Positions 1 to 7,152 are shown, counted from the first letter of the stretch. The stretch: 18,268 nt of DNA from JBBPYA01 sp038200385 (GCA_038200385.1 JBBPYA010000235.1:1-18268); one strand, 5' to 3'. The notes: generated by a model from the letters alone, not told the origin. Numbers and translations: made by a program.

Positions 1-204
1 CAGGAACTCGGTGGCCTGCCCGAGGTCCCAGTCCGGGCCGGCCGCGTGGATGTGCGCGATGAACTCGTCGGTCACCTGGGACAGGGCCACCTCGGTGACG
101 TCCAGGCGGTGCTTGGCGATCAGGCTGAGCAGCAGGTCGAACGGGCCCTCGAAGTTGTCCAGCCGGACGGTGAACTCGGCCGGTTGGGCACCGGCCGCGG
201 TCAT
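1..204 (-). CDS. scpA: Segregation and condensation protein A (ScpA), N-terminal 68 codons only
   Basis: Translating the minus strand from the ATG at 204 gives 68 residues that run off the left edge. Residues 11-30 read FTVRLDNFEGPFDLLLSLIA, the signature kleisin N-terminus of ScpA, followed by KHRLDVTEVALSQVTDEFI. ScpA is the kleisin subunit that bridges the SMC heads and recruits ScpB in the bacterial condensin, which compacts and helps segregate the chromosome in the cytoplasm. The start is fixed by a 4-nt ATGA overlap with the parA stop, which implies translational coupling. parA followed by scpA is the usual actinobacterial order, and scpB would be expected just beyond the edge. The C-terminal winged-helix domain lies outside the window. 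Identity is confident; completeness cannot be judged. Confidence 0.95.
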   Translation of the reverse strand, partial: MTAAGAQPAEFTVRLDNFEGPFDLLLSLIAKHRLDVTEVALSQVTDEFIAHIHAAGPDWDLGQATEFL

Positions 205-1172
205 GTGGCGCGGGCGAGGACCTCGCGGGCCAGGTCACGGTACGCCGTAGCCCCGGGCGACTGCGGCGCCCAGGACGTGATCGGCTCGCCGGCCACCGTC
301 GTCTCCGGGAAACGCACGGTGCGGGCGATGACGGTCTGGAACACCTTGTCGCCAAAGGCGTCGACGACCCGGCTGAACACCTCGCGGGCATGCAGGGTCC
401 GGGCGTCGTACATCGTGGCCAGGATGCCCTCGACCCGCAGTTCCGGGTTCAGCCGCTCCTGGACCTTCTCGATGGTGTCCAGCAGCAGCGCCACCCCGCG
501 CAGGCTGAAGAACTCGCACTCCAGCGGCACTATGACACCGTGCGCCGCGGTCAGCGCGTTGATGGTCAGCAGGCCGAGTGAGGGCTGGCAGTCGATCAGC
601 ACGTAGTCGTAGCGCGGCAGCAGCGGTCCGAGCACCCGCGCCAGCGCCTGCTCGCGGGCGACCTCCCCGACGAGTTGGACCTCCGCCGCGGACAGGTCGA
701 TGTTGCTCGGCAACAGGTCCATCCCGGAGACGCCGGTCTTGAGCAGCACGTCCTCGCCGCTGGTCCGGCGTTCCATCAGGGCGTTGTAGACGGTGGCGTC
801 CAGCTGGTGGGGGTAGACCCCGAGGCCGACCGACAACGCACCCTGCGGATCGAAGTCGACCAGCAGCACCCGGCGGCCGAATTCGGCCAGCGCGGCACCG
901 AGATTGATCGTCGACGTGGTCTTGCCGACGCCGCCCTTCTGGTTGCACAGCGCCAGGACCCGAGCCGGCCCGTGCCCGTGCAGTACCACCGGTTCGGGGA
1001 TCGGCCTGGTCCGCTGCTTGGCCGGGTCGGTGGCGGCCGCCCGGGATCTGGGCTGATCGCCGTCGGTGGCGCGGCGACCGCGCCGACGCCGCAGAGGTGC
1101 CGCGGAGGGCTCCGCCGCGGCGGTCTCGTCCTCGAACGGCAGCGCATCGGCACCGGCGGCATCGCGTGACAT
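201..1172 (-). CDS. parA: ParA/Soj-family chromosome-partitioning ATPase
   Basis: The product is 323 aa. After a 70-residue Ala/Arg-rich, probably disordered extension comes a complete ParA/MinD-type P-loop ATPase: deviant Walker A KGGVGKTT at residues 79-86, the A' motif VDFDPQ at 105-110, Walker B-like VLIDCQPS at 191-198, and the conserved ECEFFSLRG segment. ParA proteins bind DNA non-specifically in the ATP-bound state and position cargo such as ParB-parS complexes. No parB is adjacent; instead the gene sits upstream of scpA with a 4-nt overlap. This matches the second soj-like locus of actinobacteria (M. tuberculosis Rv1708) rather than the oriC-proximal parAB pair, so its partner is uncertain. 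The ATG at 1172 follows a candidate promoter that would give an almost leaderless transcript, and no good Shine-Dalgarno is visible. The family call is secure; its exact role is inferred. Confidence 0.94.
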   Translation of the reverse strand: MSRDAAGADALPFEDETAAAEPSAAPLRRRRGRRATDGDQPRSRAAATDPAKQRTRPIPEPVVLHGHGPARVLALCNQKGGVGKTTSTINLGAALAEFGRRVLLVDFDPQGALSVGLGVYPHQLDATVYNALMERRTSGEDVLLKTGVSGMDLLPSNIDLSAAEVQLVGEVAREQALARVLGPLLPRYDYVLIDCQPSLGLLTINALTAAHGVIVPLECEFFSLRGVALLLDTIEKVQERLNPELRVEGILATMYDARTLHAREVFSRVVDAFGDKVFQTVIARTVRFPETTVAGEPITSWAPQSPGATAYRDLAREVLARAT

Positions 1173-1181
1173 GACGCGGCG

Positions 1182-1210
1182 ACTCTAGTCGGCCGCCCAC
1201 AGCGATCCAA
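1182..1210 (-). promoter_or_regulatory. Candidate promoter for parA-scpA
   Basis: In the 47-nt gap between the xerD stop and the parA ATG, the minus strand shows TTGGAT (1210-1205), a 17-nt spacer, then TAGAGT (1187-1182). TAGAGT fits the actinobacterial TANNNT -10 pattern; the -35 match is weak. Only 9 nt separate the -10 from the ATG, so transcription would begin about 2 nt before the start codon and the mRNA would be effectively leaderless. This agrees with the missing Shine-Dalgarno. It is predicted from pattern only. Confidence 0.4.
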
Positions 1211-1219
1211 GCAGGCGGC

Positions 1220-2161
1220 TCAGCGCGCCCGGGGATGCGAGCTGGCGTACACCTCGCGCAGCCGGTCCACCGTGACCAGGGTGTAGAGCTGGGTGGTCGC
1301 GACCGAGGCGTGCCCGAGCAGTTCCTGGACCACCCGCACGTCGGCGCCGCCGTCGAGCAGGTGGGTGGCGAAGGAGTGCCGCAGGGTGTGCGGGCTGATC
1401 GAGTCCGGCAGCCCGGCCCGCTCGGCGACCGACCGGAGGATGGCCCACGCGCTCTGCCGGGTCAGCGGGCCGCCGCGAGCGTTGAGCAGCAGCATCGGGT
1501 TGCCGCGGCCGGCCGCGGCGAGCACCGGGCGGGCCCGGACCCGGTAGGCCTGCACCGCCTCCCGCGCGAACGAGCCGACCGGCACCACCCGCTGCTTGCC
1601 GCCCTTGCCGCGCAGCAGCGCCGTACCCGTCGGCCGGTCCCCCGCCAGGTCCAGGTCGTCGACGGCCAATCCGACCGCCTCGGAGATTCGCGCCCCGGTG
1701 CCGTACAGCAGTTCCAGCAGGGCCCGGTCCCGCAACGCCAGCGGGGTCTCGTCCCGGACCGCGGCGGCCAGCAACCGCTCGACGTCCTCCAGGGCGATCG
1801 ACTTGGGCAGCCGCTTGGCGGCAGCCGGCGGGTGCACCCCGCGCGCGACGTCCACCGCGACGAGCCCCTCCCGGACCGCGAACCGGTGCAGCCCGCGGAC
1901 CGCGACGACGGTCCGCGCCGCCGACGCGGCCGACAGCGGCGGATGCTGCTCACCGCCCTCCCGCAGCACCGCGAGGAACGCCGTCACGTCCTGCTCGCCG
2001 ACGTCCCCGATGTCGATCCGACCGAGCGCAGTCAGGTGCTCGGCGTAGCGGCGCAGGTCCCGGCGGTAGGACAGCAGCGTGTTCGCGGCCAGCCCGCGCT
2101 CGACGGTCAGGTGATCGAGATAGGTCATGACCAGGCGCTGGACAGAGCCGGCTCCCCGCAC
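1220..2161 (-). CDS. xerD: Tyrosine recombinase XerD
   Basis: This is a site-specific recombinase that, with XerC, resolves chromosome dimers at dif. From the GTG at 2161 it is 313 aa. The N-terminal SAM-like domain (YLDHLTVERGLAANTL) precedes the catalytic domain. All six catalytic residues are present: R158 in GTGARISEAVGL, K186 in RGKGGKQR, H258 and R261 in SPHTLRHSF, H284 in LLGHAS and the nucleophile Y293 in TQLYT. Spacing between them matches E. coli XerD apart from a slightly longer R-to-K interval. The C-terminus HPRAR is typical of actinobacterial XerD. Start choice: the GTG lies 4 nt after the ald stop and gives an N-terminus about as long as the M. tuberculosis protein; the in-frame ATG at 2128 would trim 11 residues. 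Neither has a clear Shine-Dalgarno, so reinitiation after ald is likely. It is a housekeeping enzyme here, with no sign of a mobile element. Confidence 0.95.
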   Translation of the reverse strand: MRGAGSVQRLVMTYLDHLTVERGLAANTLLSYRRDLRRYAEHLTALGRIDIGDVGEQDVTAFLAVLREGGEQHPPLSAASAARTVVAVRGLHRFAVREGLVAVDVARGVHPPAAAKRLPKSIALEDVERLLAAAVRDETPLALRDRALLELLYGTGARISEAVGLAVDDLDLAGDRPTGTALLRGKGGKQRVVPVGSFAREAVQAYRVRARPVLAAAGRGNPMLLLNARGGPLTRQSAWAILRSVAERAGLPDSISPHTLRHSFATHLLDGGADVRVVQELLGHASVATTQLYTLVTVDRLREVYASSHPRAR

Positions 2162-2165
2162 TCGG

Positions 2166-3281
2166 TCAGGCCAGCGCGTCGGCCAGCGGCGTGAACGACA
2201 GCCCGTGCGCCTCCGCGACGTGGTCGTACACGACCCGGCCGCCGACCACGTTGACACCCTTGGCCAGCGCCGGGTCCTGCGTCGTAGCCTCCCGCAGGCC
2301 CTTGTCCGCCAGCGCCATCACGTACGGCAGCGTCACGTTCGTCAGCGCATACGTCGAGGTGTTGGGCACCGCGCCGGGCATGTTCGCCACGCAGTAGAAG
2401 ACCGACTGGTGTACGGGGTACGTCGGCTCGGCGTGCGTCGTCGGGCGGGTGTCCTCGAAGCAGCCGCCCTGGTCGACGGAGATGTCCACGAGTACCGAGC
2501 CGGGCTTCATCCTGGCGACGAGTTCGTTCGTGACCAGCCGCGGCGCCTTGGCACCAGGGATGAGTACCGCGCCGATCACGAGGTCGGCGTCGAGCACGGC
2601 GTGCTCGATCTCGTAGCTGTTGCTCATCACGGTCTGCATGTGGCCCTGGTAGATCCGGTCCACCTCGCGCAGCCGCTGGACGTTGACGTCGAGTAGCAGT
2701 ACCTCGGCCTGCATGCCGAGCGCGATCGCTGCGGCGTTCAGCCCGGACACGCCGGCGCCGAGCACGACCACCTTCGCGGCGTACACGCCGGAGACCCCGC
2801 CCATCAGCACGCCGCGGCCACCCTGCGCGCGTTCGAGGCAGTGCGCGCCGACCTGCGGCGCCATCCGGCCGGCGACCTCCGACATCGGGGCGAGCAGCGG
2901 CAGCGACCCGTCGGCGAGCTGCACGGTCTCGTAGGACACCGCGTCGATCCCGGAGTCGATCAGCGCCTTGGTGCAGTCCAGGCTTGCGGCCAAGTGGAGG
3001 TAGGTGAACAGGGTCTGCCCGGAGCGCATCCGGTGGTACTCCTCGGCGATCGGCTCCTTCACCTTGAGCACCAGGTCGGAGTCCGCCCACACGTCGTCGG
3101 CGGTCGCGGCGATCCGCGCCCCCGCACCGGCAAACACGTCGTCGGGAATCAGCGAGCCGTCACCGGCACCCTGCTGGACCAGCACGTCGTGCCCGGACCG
3201 GACCAGCTCGGTGACCCCCGCCGGGGTGATCGCCACGCGGTACTCGTGGTTCTTTACCTCTTTGGGTACGCCGACCTTCAT
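2166..3281 (-). CDS. ald: Alanine dehydrogenase
   Basis: This enzyme catalyses NAD-dependent interconversion of L-alanine and pyruvate plus ammonium, a soluble cytoplasmic reaction used for alanine catabolism and for redox balance under low oxygen. The 371-aa length equals that of the M. tuberculosis enzyme, and the known functional residues fall at the same numbers: R15 (EYRVAITP), K75 (VLKVKEPI), H96 (YLHLAAS), D198 after the Rossmann strand, and D270 (VDISVDQGG). The dinucleotide-binding motif GAGVSG is at 175-180. The ATG at 3281 is preceded by a strong GGAGGG 6 nt upstream; the reading frame stays open further upstream, but no conserved sequence lies there. The gene is divergent from the oxidoreductase at 3430 and is followed closely by xerD. 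In mycobacteria ald is controlled by the Lrp-type regulator AldR; no such gene lies in this window. Confidence 0.97.
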   Translation of the reverse strand: MKVGVPKEVKNHEYRVAITPAGVTELVRSGHDVLVQQGAGDGSLIPDDVFAGAGARIAATADDVWADSDLVLKVKEPIAEEYHRMRSGQTLFTYLHLAASLDCTKALIDSGIDAVSYETVQLADGSLPLLAPMSEVAGRMAPQVGAHCLERAQGGRGVLMGGVSGVYAAKVVVLGAGVSGLNAAAIALGMQAEVLLLDVNVQRLREVDRIYQGHMQTVMSNSYEIEHAVLDADLVIGAVLIPGAKAPRLVTNELVARMKPGSVLVDISVDQGGCFEDTRPTTHAEPTYPVHQSVFYCVANMPGAVPNTSTYALTNVTLPYVMALADKGLREATTQDPALAKGVNVVGGRVVYDHVAEAHGLSFTPLADALA

Positions 3282-3429
3282 CTGCCGCCCTCCACCCTCG
3301 CGCGGTCCGGACGGCGCCGTCGCCGGCCGGTACCACGTCCGGCCGAGTCTAAGGTCGCCGCCACCCCGACATAACCCGTGCCGCCTCGGACATGATGTGC
3401 TGGCACCTGCGTCTACGCCGGAGGTCAGC
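3282..3429. promoter_or_regulatory. Divergent ald / oxidoreductase control region
   Basis: This 148-nt region separates two divergent genes. For ald, the minus strand has TTATGT (3374-3369), a 17-nt spacer and TAGACT (3351-3346), which would leave a leader of about 58 nt ending in the GGAGGG ribosome site (3288-3293). Around and downstream of the predicted start lie an inverted repeat GGCCGG-8nt-CCGGCC (3325-3344) and a perfect 12-bp palindrome GACGGCGCCGTC (3310-3321), both possible operator sites. For the plus-strand gene only a weak CATGAT at 3391-3396 and a GGAGGT ribosome site at 3420-3425 are seen. All of this is pattern-based, and GC-only palindromes arise often by chance in DNA of this composition. 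Confidence 0.35.
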
Positions 3430-4641
3430 ATGTCGGACACAGTCGTCATCGTCGGAGCCAGCCTGGCGGGGGCCACCGCCGCGCACACACTGCGGACGGA
3501 GGGCTTCGAGGGGACCGTCGTCCTGGTGGGCGCGGAGGCGCACCTGCCCTACGAGCGGCCCCCGCTGTCCAAGGACTACCTGCAGGGCAAGGCCGAGCGC
3601 AGCGACGCGTTCGTGCATGCCCAGGACTGGTACACCGACAACGACGTCGACCTGCGGCTGGCGACCACCGTCACCACCCTGGACCTGGCCGGCGGCCAGG
3701 TCGTCACCGGCGCCGGTGACCGGATCCGGTTCGACACGCTGCTGCTCTGCACGGGATCCACGCCGCGCACCCTGCCGGTGCCGGGAGCCGACCTGGCGGG
3801 CGTGCACTACCTACGCACCGTCGAGGACAGCGACCGGATCCGGGCGGCGTTCGGCGAGTCCGGCGACGTGGTCGTGATCGGTGCCGGCTGGATCGGGCTG
3901 GAGGCCGCGGCCGCCGCCCGCGAGGCCGGTCGCCGGGTCACCGTCCTGGAGAGCGCCGAGCTGCCCCTGCTGCGCGTTCTCGGCTCCGAGATGGCGCAGG
4001 TCTTCGCCGACCTGCACCGCGAGCACGACGTCGACCTGCGCTTCGGGGTCACCGTCAGCGAGATCGTCGGAGACGGCGCGGTCAGCGCGGTCCGGCTCTC
4101 CGACGGGACCGACGTCCCCGCCGGGGTGGTCGTGGTCGGCATCGGCATCGACCCGGTCACCGGGCTGGCCGCGGACGCCGGCCTGCAGGTCGACAACGGA
4201 GTCGTCACCGACGAGCACCTGCGCACCTCCGACCGGCGGGTGTACGCCGCCGGCGACGTCGCCAGTGCCCTGCACCCCGCGATCGGCAAGCACATCCGGG
4301 TCGAGCACTGGGCCAACGCGCAGCGCCAGGGCGAACTGGCCGCGAAGTCGATCCTGGGGCAGGACGTCAGCGACGACCGGCCGCCGTACTTCTTCACCGA
4401 CCAGTACGACCTGGGGATGGAGTACACCGGGTACGTCGAGCCGGGCGGGTACGACGACGTCGTCGTCCGGGGGGACACCGCGAGCCGGGAGTTCATCGCG
4501 TTCTGGGTGTCGGGGCAGACCGTGCTGGCCGGGATGAACGTCAACATCTGGGACGTCAGCGACGACATCGCCGCCCTGATCGGCCGGGACGTCGACCTGG
4601 CCCGGCTAGCCGACCCCGCGGTCGCCCTCGACCAGCTCTGA
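3430..4641 (+). CDS. FAD-dependent NAD(P)H oxidoreductase (ferredoxin/rhodocoxin reductase type)
   Basis: The protein has 403 aa. An N-terminal FAD-binding Rossmann motif GASLAG at 9-14 (the usual variant in this family) is followed by ERPPLSK at 42-48, TGS at 108-110, a second NAD(P)H-binding GAGWIG at 151-156, the FAD-contacting VYAAGDVA at 271-278, and a C-terminal reductase domain with EHW at 292-294 and FFTDQYDLGMEY. This is the BphA4/rhodocoxin-reductase class, which passes electrons from NAD(P)H to a [2Fe-2S] ferredoxin serving a cytochrome P450 or dioxygenase. No ferredoxin, P450 or oxygenase gene is adjacent, so its partner is unknown. The ATG at 3430 has GGAGGT 4 nt upstream; the longer upstream open frame is not conserved-looking. 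It is the only plus-strand gene in the window and separates the Nudix gene from ald-xerD. Confidence 0.92.
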   Translation: MSDTVVIVGASLAGATAAHTLRTEGFEGTVVLVGAEAHLPYERPPLSKDYLQGKAERSDAFVHAQDWYTDNDVDLRLATTVTTLDLAGGQVVTGAGDRIRFDTLLLCTGSTPRTLPVPGADLAGVHYLRTVEDSDRIRAAFGESGDVVVIGAGWIGLEAAAAAREAGRRVTVLESAELPLLRVLGSEMAQVFADLHREHDVDLRFGVTVSEIVGDGAVSAVRLSDGTDVPAGVVVVGIGIDPVTGLAADAGLQVDNGVVTDEHLRTSDRRVYAAGDVASALHPAIGKHIRVEHWANAQRQGELAAKSILGQDVSDDRPPYFFTDQYDLGMEYTGYVEPGGYDDVVVRGDTASREFIAFWVSGQTVLAGMNVNIWDVSDDIAALIGRDVDLARLADPAVALDQL

Positions 4642-4694
4642 GGAGCGCCGACGGTCCTGGCCGCCGGCTACCAGCTCCACGACCGCCGGCAGCG
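4642..4694. other. Convergent intergenic spacer
   Basis: This short stretch lies between the end of the plus-strand oxidoreductase and the possible minus-strand small ORF. It holds a direct repeat CCGCCGGC but no hairpin followed by a T-run in either direction. A small GC hairpin (GCGGC-AGC-GCCGC, 4703-4715) lies just beyond it and could act as a tail-less terminator, but there is no further support for that. Confidence 0.3.
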
Positions 4695-4835
4695 TCAGCA
4701 GCGCGGCAGCGCCGCCGCGATCCCCCAGCCGGTCAGCACGAACCCGGCCTCCCACATCCGACCCGGCCGGCCGGACACGACGGCTGCCGCCAGAAGCCCA
4801 ACCCGGCGCCGATCGAAAGCGAGGCGACGGTTCAC
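4695..4835 (-). CDS. Possible 46-codon small protein or remnant, coupled to the Nudix gene
   Basis: The Nudix stop TGA overlaps a GTG in the GTGA arrangement used throughout this operon. From that GTG at 4835 an ORF of 46 codons runs to a TGA at 4695. The product begins VNRRLAFDRRR, is basic at first, and ends with a moderately hydrophobic stretch (AGFVLTGWGIAAALP). I do not recognise it. Past the stop, another minus-strand frame continues with plausible sequence (LLTLPAVVELVAGG), which could mean a frameshifted remnant of a longer membrane protein instead of a genuine small gene. GC-rich DNA readily gives chance ORFs of this size, so only the overlap and the hydrophobic segment support it. 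Confidence 0.28.
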   Translation of the reverse strand: MNRRLAFDRRRVGLLAAAVVSGRPGRMWEAGFVLTGWGIAAALPRC

Positions 4836-5443
4836 CGACGATGTCCGGGTCGCGCCGGCCAGTCGACGTCGGCGGGGCGCAGATCGGCCCAGCCGCGGGC
4901 GCGGGCCGCGTGTGCGGCGAGGATTCCCGCCGCCGCCGCGGCGTTCTCGATCGTCCCCGCCAGGACCCACCCGACGGCCTCGTCCAGGTCGAGCCGGCGC
5001 AGCGTCAGATCGCTCTCCTCGTGCTCGCCGACGAACCGGTCGGCCTCGGGGACGTCGTGCAGCTCGCGGGCCAGGTACACCCGGACCGCCTCGTCGCTGA
5101 AGCCCGGCGAGCTACGCAGGTCCAGCAGGGTGTGCCAGCGCCGCGCCGTCAGCGCGGCCTCCTCGTGCAGTTCACGGGCGGCGCTGCGGTGCGGCGGCTC
5201 GCCCTCGACGTCGAGCAACCCGGCCGGCAGCTCCCACAGGTAGCCGCCGACGGGATGCCGGTACTGCCGCACGAGGACGACCCGGTCCTGCTCGTCCAGC
5301 GCCACCACGACCGCGGCGCCGGGGTGCGCGACGATCTCGCGGACCGCGCTGTGCCCGTCCGGCATCCGGACGGTGTCCCGGAGCAGGGTGATCACGCGGC
5401 CGGCGTAGAGCTGCTCGGACTGCTCGACGGGGTAGTCGCTCAT
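4832..5443 (-). CDS. Nudix hydrolase, ADP-ribose pyrophosphatase type
   Basis: The 203-aa cytoplasmic protein most resembles the actinobacterial ADP-ribose pyrophosphatase family (M. tuberculosis Rv1700), which cleaves ADP-ribose to AMP and ribose 5-phosphate. The Nudix box spans residues 75-98: AGLLDVEGE, then REL at 90-92 and HEEAAL, giving the metal-binding glutamates E91, E94 and E95. The upstream LVRQYRHPVGGYLWELPAG and downstream SSPGFSDE segments are characteristic of the ADP-ribose subgroup. One deviation is visible: the usual glycine of EExG is alanine (A97). The ATG at 5443 forms an ATGA overlap with the pyrG stop, so the pair is translationally coupled, as in other actinobacteria. 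The substrate is assigned from family and context, not proven by the sequence. Confidence 0.92.
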   Translation of the reverse strand: MSDYPVEQSEQLYAGRVITLLRDTVRMPDGHSAVREIVAHPGAAVVVALDEQDRVVLVRQYRHPVGGYLWELPAGLLDVEGEPPHRSAARELHEEAALTARRWHTLLDLRSSPGFSDEAVRVYLARELHDVPEADRFVGEHEESDLTLRRLDLDEAVGWVLAGTIENAAAAAGILAAHAARARGWADLRPADVDWPARPGHRR

Positions 5444-7119
5444 GCGCTGCCCAGCGGCAGCCGGGCCGCCTCGGAGTAGTCCACCGCGGCCCGGACAAAG
5501 GCGGCGAACAACGGGTTGGGCCGGGTCGGGCGCGAGGTGAACTCCGGGTGCGCCTGGGTGCCGACGTAGAACGGGTGCTGGGAGCGCGGCAGCTCGGCGA
5601 ACTCCACGAGCGTGCCGTCCGGGGAGGTCCCGGAGAACACCGCGCCGGCGGCCTCCAGCACCTCCCGGTAGGCGTTGTTGACCTCGTACCGGTGCCGGTG
5701 CCGCTCCTCGACCTTGGTCTCGCCGTACGCCGCCGCGACGATCGAGCCCGACCGCAGCGCCGCCGGGTAGGAGCCCAGCCGCATCGTGCCGCCCATGTCC
5801 CTCGACCCGGCCACGACGTCGAGCTGGTCGGCCATGGTGGCGATCACCGGGTGCGGGGTGTCGGCGTCGAACTCCGCGGAATTGGCCTGCTCCAGGCCGG
5901 CGAGGTTGCGCGCCAGCTCGATCACCATGCACTGCAACCCCAGGCACAACCCCAGCACAGGGATCCCGTTGACCCGGGCGAACCGGATCGCGGCGACCTT
6001 GCCCTCGATGCCGCGGACCCCGAAGCCGCCGGGGACGAGCACACCGTCCACATCGGACAGTGCCTGCTGGCAGCCGGCGGTCGTGTCGCAGTCGTCGGAG
6101 GGTACCCAGCGGATGTCGACCTTCACCCGGTGCGCGAAACCACCGGCCCGCAGCGCCTCGGTCACCGACAGGTAGGCGTCGGGCAGGTCCACATACTTGC
6201 CGACGAGGGCGACCGTCACCGTCTGGGTCGGTCGGTGCACCCGGTCGAGCAGGTCGCCCCACACCTCCCAGTCGACGTCCCGGAACGGCAGCCCGAGCCG
6301 GCGTACGACGTAGGCGTCCAGGCCCTCACGGTGCAGCACCTTCGGGATGTCGTAGATCGAGGGCGCGTCCGAGGCGGACACGACGGCCTCGGGATCGACG
6401 TCGCACATCAGCGAGATCTTGCGCTTGAGCGGCTCGGGGATCTCCCGGTCCGAGCGGCAGACGACCGCGTCGGGCTGGATGCCGATGCTGCGCAGCGCGG
6501 CGATCGAGTGCTGGGTCGGCTTGGTCTTCAGCTCACCGCTGGGCGCCAGGTAGGGCACGAGCGACACGTGCAGGAAGAAGCAGTGGTCCCGGCCGACGTC
6601 GTGGCGGACCTGCCGGATCGCCTCCAGGAACGGCAGCGACTCGATGTCGCCGACGGTCCCGCCCACCTCGGTGATCACCACGTCGATCCCGCTGTCCGCT
6701 CCGTCGAGGGCGGTGACGCCGAGCACCCGGTCCTTGATCTCGTTGGTGATGTGCGGGATCACCTGCACGGTGTCGCCTAGGTACTCCCCGCGGCGCTCCT
6801 TGGCGATCACCGTGGAGTACACCTGGCCGGTGGTCACGTTCGCCGACCCGGCCAGCTCGGTGTCCAGGAACCGCTCGTAGTGCCCCACGTCCAGGTCGGT
6901 CTCGGCGCCGTCGCTGGTGACGAAGACCTCGCCGTGCTGGAACGGGTTCATCGTGCCCGGGTCGACGTTGAGGTAGGGGTCCAGCTTCTGCATGGTCACC
7001 CGCAGGCCGCGGGCCTTGAGCAGGCAGCCGAGGCTGCTCGCCGTCAGGCCCTTGCCCAGGGACGAGGCGACGCCACCGGTGACGAAGACATACTTCGTAG
7101 TACGCCGTGAGTGGCTCAA
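5440..7119 (-). CDS. pyrG: CTP synthase
   Basis: CTP synthase converts UTP, ATP and glutamine to CTP, the last step of pyrimidine nucleotide synthesis. The 559-aa length is normal. The N-terminal synthetase domain has the P-loop region GGVASSLGKGLTASSLG (15-31), QKLDPYLNVDPGTMNPFQHGE and the EVGGTVGDIES segment. The C-terminal class I glutamine amidotransferase domain has its triad: C392 in LGLCLGLQ, and H524 and E526 in AHPEFTSRP. The start codon is TTG at 7119: the only earlier in-frame signal is the stop of the preceding gene, and the next candidates would delete the P-loop. A run of seven G precedes it and may be the ribosome site. The neighbouring Nudix gene overlaps by 4 nt. The function is certain. 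Confidence 0.98.
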   Translation of the reverse strand: MSHSRRTTKYVFVTGGVASSLGKGLTASSLGCLLKARGLRVTMQKLDPYLNVDPGTMNPFQHGEVFVTSDGAETDLDVGHYERFLDTELAGSANVTTGQVYSTVIAKERRGEYLGDTVQVIPHITNEIKDRVLGVTALDGADSGIDVVITEVGGTVGDIESLPFLEAIRQVRHDVGRDHCFFLHVSLVPYLAPSGELKTKPTQHSIAALRSIGIQPDAVVCRSDREIPEPLKRKISLMCDVDPEAVVSASDAPSIYDIPKVLHREGLDAYVVRRLGLPFRDVDWEVWGDLLDRVHRPTQTVTVALVGKYVDLPDAYLSVTEALRAGGFAHRVKVDIRWVPSDDCDTTAGCQQALSDVDGVLVPGGFGVRGIEGKVAAIRFARVNGIPVLGLCLGLQCMVIELARNLAGLEQANSAEFDADTPHPVIATMADQLDVVAGSRDMGGTMRLGSYPAALRSGSIVAAAYGETKVEERHRHRYEVNNAYREVLEAAGAVFSGTSPDGTLVEFAELPRSQHPFYVGTQAHPEFTSRPTRPNPLFAAFVRAAVDYSEAARLPLGSA

Positions 7120-7152
7120 CGGGCCCCCCCAGGCTCGTGGGAGGTCGGTCTG
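7120..7152 (-). promoter_or_regulatory. pyrG leader with G7 tract
   Basis: The 33-nt gap between the upstream gene and pyrG contains, on the minus strand, a run of seven G (7130-7124) followed by CCCG and the TTG start. The G-run can pair with the anti-Shine-Dalgarno only partly, but it is the only purine-rich element available. No TANNNT promoter element is seen in the gap. Confidence 0.35.

Noticed and set aside
1220..2161. xerD as evidence of an integrative element
   Set aside because: The sequence and neighbours are those of the housekeeping XerD. No att-like repeats, tRNA or phage genes were seen.
3004..3429. N-terminal extension of the plus-strand oxidoreductase
   Set aside because: It is antisense to ald and lacks family sequence. 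The ATG at 3430 has a strong ribosome site and begins at the FAD-binding motif.
4703..4715. Rho-independent terminator for the oxidoreductase
   Set aside because: Only a 5-bp GC stem without a T-run is present, and such hairpins are frequent by chance in this composition.
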